DNA of 64,000 bases from Gigantopelta aegis (Eukaryota; Mollusca; Gastropoda; Neomphalida; Peltospiridae). Numbering within the stretch: position 1 is the first letter of the stretch; each line of letters begins with the position of its first letter. The stretch is taken from NCBI RefSeq assembly GCF_016097555.1, contig NC_054713.1, positions 45,200,648-45,264,647 on the forward strand. The letters run 5' to 3'. This document shows positions 50,401-57,242 of the stretch, piece by piece. The position numbers and the translations under genes were made by a program. The notes beneath the pieces were generated by a model, which ran no database searches, was not told the origin of the DNA, and saw only the letters and a program-made list of their open reading frames with translations.

Positions 50401-52008
50401 ACGACATGTTTTTTGTCGTAGACATTTTCTTAATTGTACGAGTTGAAGTATCCAGATGCGGATCTGGGGGGAGGAGGGGGGGGGCAGTGGCCCGGACCCC
50501 CCTAAATTTTGCGATAGTTATAATTTTATTATATATTAATTTTCTTTTTTTTTTTACGATCCCCTTCCAAACCTCCCTCAAACTTTCCTTTGCATTCCAC
50601 CTCATGTCACTGGGGCCCCCCTAAATGGATTTTCTGGATCCGCCACTGCTATCATCACACATGTCTATGTGTTGTGTTTTACAGGTCTGTTGACGAAGAT
50701 TCTATGCAATTTGAACTAGAGGTGGGCGGGGTGGAGGGGAGCTGATAACTCTAGGAAACTGGCGATTTTAAAGATAATAATTACTGTCCCCGCTTAAAAA
50801 GTGTCGGCCTACATGTCTATGCGTTGTTTTACATGTCTGTTTAACCACAATCACATGCAGTTTGAACTAGAAGGGGGTGGGGATGGGGAGATGGGGGGGG
50901 GGGGGGGTCAGCAAACGTACCTCTAGGAAACTGGCGATTTTAAAAGGAATATTCCCTCAGTCCCCTATGATAAAGTATCATTCCATGTCTATGCGCTGTG
51001 TTTTCAGGTCTGTTTAACCAAGATCACATGCAGTACGAACTGGACCGGAAGTTGGATAAAGCTGGTGAACCGTCCCTGGCTCAAATGACGGCGAAGGCCA
51101 TACAGGTCCTCAAGAAGAACGCAAACGGATTCTTCATGCTTGTAGAAGGTACATTTTTTACTGGTATAATACAGGCGTTATTCTCGTTCCAGCCAGTGCT
51201 CCACAATTGGTGTAACAAAGGCCGTGGTATGTGCTATCCTGTCTGTGGGATGGTGTATATAAAAAAATATCTTGCTGCTAATTGAAAAGAGTAGCCCATG
51301 AAGTGTCGATAGCGGGTTTCCTCTCTCTATATCTGTGTGATCCTTAACCATGTGTCTGACGCCATATAATCGTAAATAAAATGTGTTGGGTGCGTCGTTA
51401 AATAAAACATTTCCTTCTTCCTGTTAGCGAGCGAAAGCAGGGCGGTGAGAGAGAAGGATGGGGTGGGGTGGATTATTCATGCATGTAGAAGGTACTGGTA
51501 TAATACAGGGCGTTAGGACAGTGTGAGGGTGGAGGCAGGACGGTGAGAGAGAAGGATGGGGTAGGGTGGATTATTCAGTCTTGTAGAAGGTATTGGTATA
51601 ATACAGGGCGTTAGGACTGTTAGAGGGTGGAGGCAGAGCGGTGTGAGAAAAAGATGGGTGGGGTGGATTGTTCATGCTTGTAGAAGGTACTGGTGTAATA
51701 CAGGGCGTTAGGACAGTGTGAGGGTGGAGGCAGGGCGGTGAGAGAGAAGGATGGGGTGGGGTGGATTGTTCATGCTTGTAGAAGGTACTGGTGTAATACA
51801 GGGCGTTAGGACAGTGTGAGGGTGGAGGCAGGGCGGTGAGAGATGAAGGGGACAAAACACAATTTGGTAACTCAACTCCCGTCAAAACTAAAAAATGGGG
51901 CGGGGAGTGGGGATTAATCAAAATGAAATCAAAATGTGCGCGAGTGTGAGAGCCAGAAATAGAGAGGGAAGGTGGGAGAGAGAGAAAAGAGGAAGAGACG
52001 GAGACAAT

Positions 52009-52089
<81 letters not shown>

Positions 52090-52963
52090 CAGGCAGGCAG
52101 GCAGACAAACAGACAGACGTGTTATAATTTATTGTTAATGTTGTTTTGTAGTTGTCGATGGTGTTGTAAGGCCGTTGATGATGCTATTGTTGTGTAGTTG
52201 TAGTTTCTCTACCCGCCGTTGATGATGATGATGTTTTCTAGGAGGACGAATAGACCACGGACACCACAACAGCGAAGCTGTGTACGCTATTCATGACACT
52301 GTGGCCTTCGCAGACGCTGTTGCCAAGGCGGTAGAGATGACGTCACAGACGGACACGCTGATTATCGTCACCGCCGACCACTCACACACGTTCAGTTTTG
52401 GGGGATACCCGTCAAGAGGAAATCCCATTTTCGGTCAGTGACAATTTTTAGAAACATTGTGCTGAATTTTACGAATTCTGTTTGTTTTTTTCCAAACATG
52501 GGTGTTTAAAGGGACATTCCTGTGTTTGCCGCAATTTTAAGCTGTTATTGACTAACAAAGACTTTTTAACGATTGTAATTACATATCAAATAAATTTTTC
52601 TTCATAAAATATTAGTGGCTATATATTAAACGTGTTTCTGATCGTTCTAATATTTGTACTAGATTAAATTTCATTTTATTTCCTAAAGTATTATTTGTGT
52701 CGTACGTACGAAATTATTTGAAGACAAAATCCATTTTGGGCTTCTTACAAACATTAAGACGACCAGAAACACATTGAATATACAGACACTGATATTCTAA
52801 ACAAGAAAATATATTTAATATATAAGTTTAATCGTAGAAATATTTTATTAGTCGGAAACATCTTACAATGCAGCAAACTCAGGAATGTCCCTTTAAGCAT
52901 TTTTTTTTGTAAATACACTTAGTTACACACGTGTAAGGCTTTGTAGGTCCATTATAAACAGGG

Positions 52964-53038
<75 letters not shown>

Positions 53039-53709
53039 TCAAACCTGTCCTAGCGGCCACCTGTTATCAACGGTCACCTGCCTTAAGCGGCCACTCCCAA
53101 ACGATTTATAATGTAAATGCACCTGTAATAAGCGGTCACCTGTCTAACGCGGTCAGCGGCCACCCAAATCGGATCCCAAATCGCTAAAACACCTGTATTA
53201 ATCGGCCACAGTAAAGGTTTACTATTATATAAAAGGGATATTTAAGAACAGCGATAAGGTGCAGCAAATAACCAATCTTCACACCTTCAGGAATACTAGT
53301 ACCCATTCAGTCCCGACATCTCTACTGTGTATCAATTAAGAAAGTATGGCTATGGAGTGCATCTAATTGCCTCTGGGCAGGCTACGCTTGGCATTTGTAG
53401 GTTCACTTACTATGACAATACACTGCATGAAGTAGAAATTAAATAATTAAATGGAAAGAGAAAACAAACTTGTTGAGAACTGTTAATTTAATACATTCCA
53501 GTTGCAGTTTTTCCTGAAGGAGGCGACATGTCAAACGTTTATTTATAGTAAACTGTGAAGCACACATCCGTTAATTAGCAGTACAGACGCTAAAACAGAA
53601 GCAACAACAAATGTTTTAAATACTATATGTCGCAACCTGTAATCAGCGGCCACCTGTCTTAAGCGGCCAGTTTTATCTACTCCCTTGTGTGACTGTTTTA
53701 GACAGGTTT

Positions 53710-53795
<86 letters not shown>

Positions 53796-56700
53796 TATAT
53801 ATATATACCAGAATAGCTAACAAGTGGGGTGTAATATTACATGAATATTACGAACTATTAGCATATTCAATACCAAATCTGTGTAAAAGGGTGATTCCAA
53901 AAAGAAGTTATGACAGTCATGAGCTGATTTTAACCACGATATTTGGTTCTAACACGGTCTGTAGGAGGGATGCCATTTTATAGCTCACCAGTACAGGCGC
54001 AAAACAATCTTCTCTGTACAGGAATTGTAGCAAGGTAGGTCTAGATTGTGGCAACCGAGGTTTATGGGGGTCGAGTCATGCTCCCTTAAAACGTATATTG
54101 AAAAAAATGTGCATGAACAGTGAGTGGTTTTGACCCCTGACCCACCCCACCCACCCACCCCACACACACACCCCTTTGCACACACGCCTGCTTCCATAAA
54201 CAATGAAAACATCTGAATTTTATGCAAACAGGTGTGCATCAAATATTTCAAGCAAGGAACTCGATTTTACAGAAATAGTGCTCGAAATGTATTGAGGGGG
54301 AAGCAGCTTTAGAATATTATTTTTATTATTACCTATATGGTTAAAAAATATCTGGTGGGACGTAACACTTCAACGTCACAAGATTACGTCATCGATTGGC
54401 GCACTACAACCTTACATGAACGTCAACCAAACGAGTTGAATAATATAAATTAAGATGGATTATGGGTAAAGTCTAAATCGCATTCCAAATGGAAAATCTT
54501 TAAAAAAAAAAATTGTTTATTATATCTACAAGAACCGTCCTTGGTGCATCTGTGAAGAGATGGTTCAATACGGAGAAGAAGAAGGGTAATAAATTAGATA
54601 TTAAACTTGCTACTATTTTGTATCATGTTTTTGTCCCTCGTAAAATAGCTAAAGCTGATGACAACTGAAAATTATTTCACTCTGGACATAAACATGATAC
54701 GAAACGGAAGCTCGTTCAATATCCTATTAATATTAATACTAAAACAAAGAATTTGAACAAAGGTTTTGTTTTTCAGGAGTGGTCGACAATGCGTTGGATA
54801 ACAACAACCACACGTTCACAACTCTGGCGTACGCCAACGGCCCCGGATACAGTACCCAACATAACGCCAATCTCACCAATGACGTTGTAGGTTAGTACAA
54901 ATCGGGTTCACGTGGCCATGTGGGCATCATATCAGCTGACGGGCGGGACGTAACCCAGTGGTAAAGCGCTCGGTTTGGGATCGATCCCCGTCAGTGGGCC
55001 CATTCTCGTTCCAACCAGTGTACCCCGACTGGTATATCCAAAGGACGTGGTATGTAGTATGTGCTATCCTGGCTGTGGGTGGATGTACATAAAAGATCCC
55101 TTGCTGCATTGGGGGAAATGTAGCGGGTTTCCTCTGATGACTACGTGTCAGAATTACCAAATGTGTGACATCCAATAGCCGATGATTAATTAATGTGCTC
55201 TGGTGGTGTCGTTAAACAAAAAATCCATATCAGCAGAGGATGATTTTTTTTTCATATCCCGATGAACGTAAAATAAATAACAGACAATCCGCAACTCAAC
55301 GTCGGACATATGGTTAAAGGGACATTCCTGAGATTTCTGCATTGTAAGATATTTCCTACTAATAAAATATTTCTACGATTAAACTTACATATTAAAAATA
55401 CTTTCTTGTTTAGAATATTAGTGTCTGTATATTCAATGTGTTTCTGGTCGTCTTAATATTTGTAAGAAGCCTAAACTGGATTTTGTCTTAAAATAATTTC
55501 GTACGTACGAAAAAATCGTATTTTAGGAAATAAAATGAAATTTAACCTAGTACAAATATTAGAACGATCAGAAACACGTTTAATATACAGCCACTGATAT
55601 TTTATGCAGAAAAATATATTTGATATGTAATAACAATCGTTAAGAAGTCTCTGTTAGTCGATAACATCTTAAAAATTACAGCAAACTCAGGAATGTCCCT
55701 TTAAGGACCTCACAGATGTTTCCACACAATAACTTTTATATTTGCTTGTCGCCCCAATACACTTTGCATATACAAATTAAAGTGCTCCTGCCCCCAGTAG
55801 GAGCTTATGGATGCCCCCAATATGTATGCTGGCTATGCCAATGACAGAAAGGGATCGTTAAGCACTTTCCCACAGCCTGGACACCATGGCTTTTGATGTA
55901 TCAGTCACGGGGCAATAGAATGAAAAGAAAGAAAGAAATGTTTTATTTAACGACGCACTCAACACATTTTATTTACGGTTATATGGCGTCAGACATATGG
56001 TTAAGGACCACACAGATTTTGAGAGGAAACCCGCTGTCGCCACTACATGGGCTAGTCTTTCCGATTAGCAGCAAGGGATCTTTTATTTGCGCTTCCCACA
56101 GGCAGGATAATACAAACCATGGCCTTTGTTGAACCAGTTATGGATCAGGGTTTGGAGTCGGTATCTAGATTAAAAATCCCATGCCTCGACTGGGATCCGA
56201 ACCCAGTACCTACCAGCCTGTAGACCAATGGCCTAACCACGACGCCACCGAGGCCGGTTGGGGCAATAGCTAGGTCGGGGATAAACAAAAATTAGTCATG
56301 CCTGCTACCCCTCCCGCTCTGCCCTATCACAATCAAATGTACCTCTCCGCGTTATATATTGCAGAAGTGGATCCTGGTGTCGAATGAGTCATCCCTAAAA
56401 ATATTAGTGCTGCTTTTTCACCTTCTAAGGGGCGGGACGTAGGCCAGTGGTAAAGCATTCGCTTGATGCGCGGTCGGTCTAGGATCAATCCCCATTGGTG
56501 GGCCCATTGGGCTATTTCTCGTTCCAGCCAGTGCTCCACAACTGGTGTAACAAAGGCCGTGGTATGTACTATCTTGTCTGTAGGATGGTGCATATAAAAT
56601 ATCCCTTGCTGCTAATCGAAAAAGAGTAGCCCATGAAGTGGCAACAGCAGGTTTCCTATCTCAACATCTGTGTGGTCCTTAACCATATGTCCAACGCCAT

Positions 56701-57242
56701 ATAACCGTAAATAAAATGTGTTGGAGTGCGTCGTTAAATAAAACATTTACTTTTCACCTTTTAGTTTTCTCCACATTGGGGGCCGTATCATTTTGACAAG
56801 TTGGTCCCTGTGCCTTTTGTGTCCACGCACTTCAACCTTTACTGTTCACAACAAAACTTTTTCCTTTTTATCATTGTACAGGTATGCAATTTTGATACCG
56901 CCCCTTTAAAAAAAAAAAAAGTTTTTTTTTTTTTTTTTGTGACCGACAGAGAACAAGACGTATCACCAGAGTGCGGGCGTGCCGCTGAGTTACGAGACTC
57001 ACGGAGGCGAGGACGTGGCCATCTACGCACGCGGCCCCATGTCGCACCTCTTCCACGGGGTTCACCAGCAGAACTACATCGCCCACGTCATGGCCTTCGC
57101 GTCTTGCGTCGGGGAGTACGCAGACGACAAAAAGTGCGTCAAGTCACTCGTGCCACCCACATCCGGTGTGTCAAGGGAACGGGTGACAGCGTGGTGGTTA
57201 CTGACTGTAGTTGTGGTGTGTTTGTTGAGTCGGCCATTTTAA
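37396..57242 (+). CDS. ALP: Alkaline phosphatase, GPI-anchored type (gene span)
   Basis: Nine visible exons: 37,396-37,486; 41,932-42,152; 42,941-43,115; 45,689-45,858; 48,949-49,051; 51,008-51,148; 52,242-52,433; 54,777-54,890; 56,950-57,242. All have GT-AG borders and compatible phases and give 499 residues. Animal alkaline phosphatases hydrolyse phosphomonoesters at the outer cell surface using two zinc ions, one magnesium and a phosphoserine. Present here are DGMG, DSAGTA with the nucleophile Ser, HATP, the substrate Arg (HRDW), [16 protein letters not shown] and THGGED. There is an N-terminal signal peptide and a C-terminal hydrophobic tail after a small-residue stretch, as for GPI attachment. 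An exon of about 38 codons is missing between exons 4 and 5; adding it would give the usual 530-540 residues. Several NxS/T sites fit a secreted glycoprotein. Confidence 0.95.
37628..37766. mobile_element. Short foldback with GCGCAGAYC ends
   Basis: AAGGCGCAGATCCAGG at the left and CCTCTAGGTCTGCGCTTG at the right form inverted ends, about 140 bp apart, with GGGGGGTCCGGACCCTGACC inside. A foldback like those at 1,802 and 50,457. Confidence 0.5.
37831..38275. mobile_element. Palindromic TTAA MITE, copy 2, with SINE-tail insert
   Basis: Flanked by TTAA at 37,827-37,830 and 38,276-38,279. The ends are AGGGACATTCCTGAGTTTTC and the inverse, centred on TTTTGTACGTACGAAA. Near the right end it carries about 60 bp (38,172-38,225: CCAGTAGCCGATG and GTGTCGTTAAACA) from a SINE T1 tail, which explains its extra length. 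Confidence 0.87.
38547..38933. mobile_element. Foldback MITE with AGCTGTAT ends
   Basis: The left arm (AAGCTGTATTCTACAGCTGC, then ATCCTAAT-GCGTGCG and CCATTGATTTCAATTG) is mirrored on the right (CAATGGAAATCAATGATTTC, CGCTCGCG, then GGATACAGCTTT). About 390 bp, GCG-rich arms, no ORF. Confidence 0.7.
38986..39250 (+). mobile_element. SINE, head C (truncated) and tail T1
   Basis: ACCTGAGGTGCTTGCGTCGC matches the inner part of the head of the copy at 12,106-12,407. A (TTG)n expansion follows at 39,052-39,077, then the core and a short T1 tail. Confidence 0.8.
39523..39605. repeat. (GA)n microsatellite
   Basis: About 40 GA units followed by A-rich sequence. Confidence 0.97.
39710..39958 (+). mobile_element. 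SINE, head A and tail T1, internally shortened
   Basis: GGCGGGACGTAGCCCAGTGG head, B-box GGATCGATCCCCG, then core. The ATAAAAGATCCCTTG part is deleted and the T1 tail is compressed. Confidence 0.85.
39959..40374. other. Intron 1 spacer
   Basis: No gene or repeat family recognised. Confidence 0.4.
40375..40695 (-). repeat. Interspersed repeat R4, inverse of 34,637-34,955
   Basis: The reverse complement reads ACGTGTCCTTATACCACTAT, GTTTCGAACACGCCTAC and GATCGGGGGTCTGACTCGGG, aligning over about 320 bp with 34,637-34,955. Confidence 0.75.
40703..41045. mobile_element. Palindromic TTAA MITE, copy 3
   Basis: TTAA at 40,699-40,702 and 41,046-41,049. Same ends as copy 1, but the central palindrome is deleted, making it shorter. 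It lies directly next to repeat R4. Confidence 0.87.
41143..41785. repeat. Long compound (CA)n/(CATA)n microsatellite
   Basis: 640 bp of CA with ACATAC, ACAG and ACG interruptions, followed by (GA)n at 41,788-41,852 and a G-run. It produces long Cys/Val-rich and His/Thr-rich frames in several registers that are not genes. It ends about 80 bp before the exon 2 acceptor. Confidence 0.97.
41788..41852. repeat. (GA)n microsatellite
   Basis: About 32 GA units ending in a G-run. Confidence 0.97.
41932..42152 (+). CDS. Alkaline phosphatase exon 2
   Basis: Acceptor GTTTCAG|AT, donor CGG|GTAACC (phase 0). It encodes residues 31-104 of the predicted protein, including the [12 protein letters not shown] zinc/magnesium ligand Asp at about residue 65 and [11 protein letters not shown]. 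This matches the family from the mature N-terminus onward. Confidence 0.95.
42345..42648 (+). mobile_element. SINE, head A and tail T1
   Basis: Head GGCGGGACGTAGCGAAGTGG, a shortened B-box side, full core with ATAAAAGATCCCTTGCTACT, and the T1 tail ending GTGTCGTTAAACAAAATAAA. Confidence 0.88.
42797..42917. repeat. 56-bp duplication before exon 3
   Basis: Two copies of TTTGACATATTTGATATCAG plus ACTATGTAACCTGATCGCTG, at 42,799 and 42,855. It stops about 25 bp upstream of the exon 3 acceptor. Confidence 0.9.
42941..43115 (+). CDS. Alkaline phosphatase exon 3 (catalytic serine)
   Basis: Acceptor TTTTCCAG|AC, donor AAAG|GTTGGG (phase 1; a weak donor that lacks the usual purine at +3). It encodes [20 protein letters not shown] with the phosphoserine nucleophile at about residue 115, GVKTN, and the first cysteine of the internal disulfide (GNCSS). 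Confidence 0.93.
43169..43405. mobile_element. Short foldback with CAGGGCCGTAGCTA ends
   Basis: CAGGGCCGTAGCTAACGGGG at the left and TAGCTACGGCCCTG at the right, about 237 bp, noncoding. It lies in intron 3. Confidence 0.7.
43499..43880. mobile_element. Palindromic TTAA MITE, copy 4
   Basis: Preceded by GTAA (a one-base variant of TTAA) at 43,495-43,498 and followed by TTAA at 43,881-43,884. Full-length, with central TTTCGTACGTACGAAA. Confidence 0.9.
44157..44399. repeat. (TC)n microsatellite
   Basis: Interrupted CTCTGTCTCT then nearly pure CT, ending in T-run. It gives Ser/Leu-rich frames that are not genes. A small SINE core remnant (CATATAAAAGAT, 44,105-44,119) precedes it. Confidence 0.95.
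44475..44712 (+). repeat. Interspersed repeat R2, plus orientation
   Basis: Inverse partner of 7,385-7,635. Contains TTGATTACAACTAATATGGT and GGCCAGCTCATTTTCCCTGA. Confidence 0.7.
44713..45688. other. Intron 3 spacer
   Basis: AT-rich. Contains a local inverted pair around 44,940-45,000 (ACACTAATATTGTCA / TGACAATATTATTGAT). No gene recognised. Confidence 0.45.
45689..45858 (+). CDS. Alkaline phosphatase exon 4
   Basis: Acceptor GTGTACAG|GT, donor TTCAG|GTAAAT (phase 0). It encodes [20 protein letters not shown], then the HRDW substrate arginine (about residue 189), [10 protein letters not shown] with the second disulfide cysteine, and NNSDIQ. At the metal-site position where mammalian enzymes have HAS this protein reads HAT; Thr is also found there in the E. 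coli enzyme. The following sequence should begin with the VILGGGR segment, which is not found. Confidence 0.94.
45859..46400. repeat. 26-27-bp array seeded from the exon 4 donor
   Basis: Units read ACATTCAGGTAAAC or ACATTCAGATAAACTGGTGG, GAG. The first of them is the exon 4 end itself (GACATTCAG|GTAAATTGG). At least three downstream units keep CAG|GTAAAC; later units have GATAAA. About 18 units, degenerate at the edges. Confidence 0.88.
46580..48476. repeat. 52-bp minisatellite array with assembly gap
   Basis: The unit is ACAAACTAGACTGAGAGACT + CTAAAGAATACAAATACAAG + GGTGTGTACCTC. About 32 units are visible, interrupted by the N block at 47,081-47,280 and by rearranged units at 47,890-48,200. 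It lies in the intron between phosphatase exons 4 and 5. Confidence 0.97.
47081..47280. other. Assembly gap (200 N)
   Basis: Exactly 200 unknown bases inside the 52-bp array. The round number suggests a placeholder of unknown true length. A phosphatase exon appears to be missing from this interval. Confidence 0.98.
48477..48948. other. Intron sequence before exon 5
   Basis: A weak repeat of GGGAGTGGCAGTCCTC / GGGAGTGGCTGTCCTC at 48,560 and 48,621. No sign of the missing VILGGGR exon. Confidence 0.5.
48949..49051 (+). CDS. Alkaline phosphatase exon 5
   Basis: Acceptor CTTTCAAG|GA, donor CTCG|GTACGT (phase 1). It encodes [20 protein letters not shown], then [14 protein letters not shown], matching the family stretch EWLAKxxGxxYVWNRTE. 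It starts in phase 0, so an exon whose length is a multiple of three can be missing before it without a frame change. Confidence 0.93.
49585..49794 (-). mobile_element. SINE core plus tail T1, minus strand, 12-bp target duplication
   Basis: GTTTTGTTTAACGACACCAC through AGCAAGGGATCTTTTATATG to the core start. It lacks a head. CTTACGGTCAGA flanks it at 49,573-49,584 and 49,795-49,806. Confidence 0.9.
49918..50226 (+). mobile_element. SINE, head A and tail T1, diverged
   Basis: GGACGGAACGTAGTCCAGTG head, GGATTGATCCCCGTCG, core with GATCCCTTGCTACT, T1 tail ending GTGTTGAAAACAAAACAAAC. Confidence 0.85.
50457..50650. mobile_element. Short foldback with GCGGATC ends
   Basis: TGCGGATCTGGGGGG at the left and CTGGATCCGCCACTGC at the right, with G- and C-runs just inside each end. 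About 190 bp; same architecture as 1,802-1,992. Confidence 0.55.
50660..50870 (+). pseudogene. Two decayed partial copies of phosphatase exon 6 (5-prime end)
   Basis: Copy 1 (acceptor TTTTACAG, exon-like 50,695-50,721: GTCTGTTGACGAAGATTCTA) and copy 2 (50,835-50,871: GTCTGTTTAACCACAATCAC) repeat the start of the true exon at 51,008 with its leader CATGTCTATG-GTTGT. Copy 2 has lost the acceptor AG. In the exon 6 reading frame, copy 1 meets a stop within a dozen codons. Between copies, CTCTAGGAAACTGGCGATTT also repeats, so the duplicated unit includes intron. Confidence 0.85.
51008..51148 (+). CDS. Alkaline phosphatase exon 6
   Basis: Acceptor TTTTCAG|GT, donor GAAG|GTACAT (phase 1 to 1). It encodes [33 protein letters not shown] and NGFFMLVEG; the Glu of VEG is a metal ligand. 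In mammals LFEP at this place contributes to the extra calcium site; here it reads LFNQ, so that site is altered. Confidence 0.94.
51182..51421 (+). mobile_element. Headless SINE, core plus tail T2
   Basis: TTCTCGTTCCAGCCAGTGCT, then core and T2 tail (GTAAATAAAATGTGTTGGGT, TTAAATAAAACATTTCC). It splits the repeat derived from the exon 6 donor. Confidence 0.87.
51433..51850. repeat. 97-bp array carrying copies of the exon 6 donor
   Basis: Units start near 51,437, 51,534, 51,631, 51,729 and 51,827 (GCAGGGCGGTGAGAGA). Each full unit includes TTCATGCTTGTAGAAGGTAC or a close variant, the last bases and donor of exon 6, followed by TGGTGTAATACAGGGCGTTA as after the true exon. Confidence 0.88.
52012..52088. 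repeat. (GA)n microsatellite
   Basis: About 38 GA units, then (GGCA)n. Confidence 0.97.
52242..52433 (+). CDS. Alkaline phosphatase exon 7 (metal-site core)
   Basis: Acceptor TTTTCTAG|GA, donor TTCG|GTCAGT (phase 1). It encodes [20 protein letters not shown], then [20 protein letters not shown]. The Asp and His ligands of both zinc sites are intact. The best-conserved exon of the gene. Confidence 0.96.
52510..52892. mobile_element. Palindromic TTAA MITE, copy 5
   Basis: TTAA at 52,506-52,509 and 52,893-52,896. Full-length with TCGTACGTACGA at the centre. Lies in intron 7, 75 bp after exon 7. Confidence 0.92.
52966..53034. repeat. (TA)n tract, left of pogo-like element
   Basis: Uninterrupted TA apart from one slip. 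The tract resumes at 53,714. Confidence 0.95.
53036..53714. mobile_element. Pogo/Tigger-like non-autonomous DNA transposon
   Basis: The left end is CAGTCAAACCTGTC and the right end GACAGGTTTGACTA, 14-bp inverted ends with one mismatch at the last base. Just inside both ends are AGCGGCCACCTGT-type subrepeats (53,055-53,165 and 53,644-53,670). It is inserted in a TA tract, consistent with TA target use. No transposase frame. Confidence 0.75.
53714..53806. repeat. (TA)n tract, right of pogo-like element
   Basis: TA repeats with one CAATG interruption at 53,791-53,795. Confidence 0.95.
53807..54354. other. Intron 7 spacer
   Basis: An open frame runs out of the TA tract but has no motif. A short C-rich CACCCACCC stretch (54,139-54,173). 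Nothing coding supported. Confidence 0.4.
54355..54735 (+). repeat. Interspersed foldback repeat R3, copy 2
   Basis: Homologous to 29,873-30,178, but with about 110 bp of unrelated sequence inserted (54,472-54,583). Ends about 40 bp before exon 8. Confidence 0.75.
54777..54890 (+). CDS. Alkaline phosphatase exon 8
   Basis: Acceptor TTTTTCAG|GA, donor GTAG|GTTAGT (phase 1). It encodes [20 protein letters not shown] + NGPGYSTQ and NLTNDV. The YANGPGY motif matches family YGNGPGY. Confidence 0.94.
   Translation, partial: EWSTMRWITTTTRSQLWRTPTAPDTVPNITPISPMTL
54937..55225 (+). mobile_element. SINE, head A and tail T1, 9-bp target duplication
   Basis: GGCGGGACGTAACCCAGTGG head with the A-to-B box distance shortened, then core and T1 tail. 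CATATCAGC is found at 54,928-54,936 and 55,226-55,234. Confidence 0.9.
55318..55700. mobile_element. Palindromic TTAA MITE, copy 6, inside a SINE tail fragment
   Basis: TTAA at 55,314-55,317 and 55,701-55,704. The flanks read GTCGGACATATGG-TTAA and TTAA-GGACCTCACAGATG, which together are the inverse T2 SINE tail (GTCAGACATATGGTTAAGGA). The insertion therefore hit a TTAA within a SINE. Confidence 0.93.
55919..56259 (-). mobile_element. SINE with head B and tail T2, minus strand, 10-bp target duplication
   Basis: The reverse complement starts CCGGCCTCGGTGGCGTCGTG, B-box GGGTTCGGATCCCA, the CATGGGATTTTTAATC linker, core, and T2 tail ending in (TTTC)n. GGGGCAATAG flanks it at 55,909-55,918 and 56,260-56,269. 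Confidence 0.93.
56425..56750 (+). mobile_element. SINE, head A and tail T2, 10-bp target duplication
   Basis: Full-length copy: GGGCGGGACGTAGGCCAGTG head, GGATCAATCCCCATTG, core, T2 tail. TTTTCACCTT at 56,415-56,424 and 56,751-56,760. Confidence 0.93.
56950..57242 (+). CDS. Alkaline phosphatase exon 9 (last coding exon)
   Basis: Acceptor ACCGACAG|AG completes GAG. It encodes [20 protein letters not shown] + [10 protein letters not shown] (active-site His in THGGED), [18 protein letters not shown], a second disulfide pair (SC...KKC), PPTSGVS and the hydrophobic end [18 protein letters not shown] before TAA. The hydrophobic end fits a GPI-attachment signal with the cleavage site around the SG residues. 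AATAAA overlaps the stop (57,241-57,246), and a long poly-G run follows at 57,261-57,280. Confidence 0.95.
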
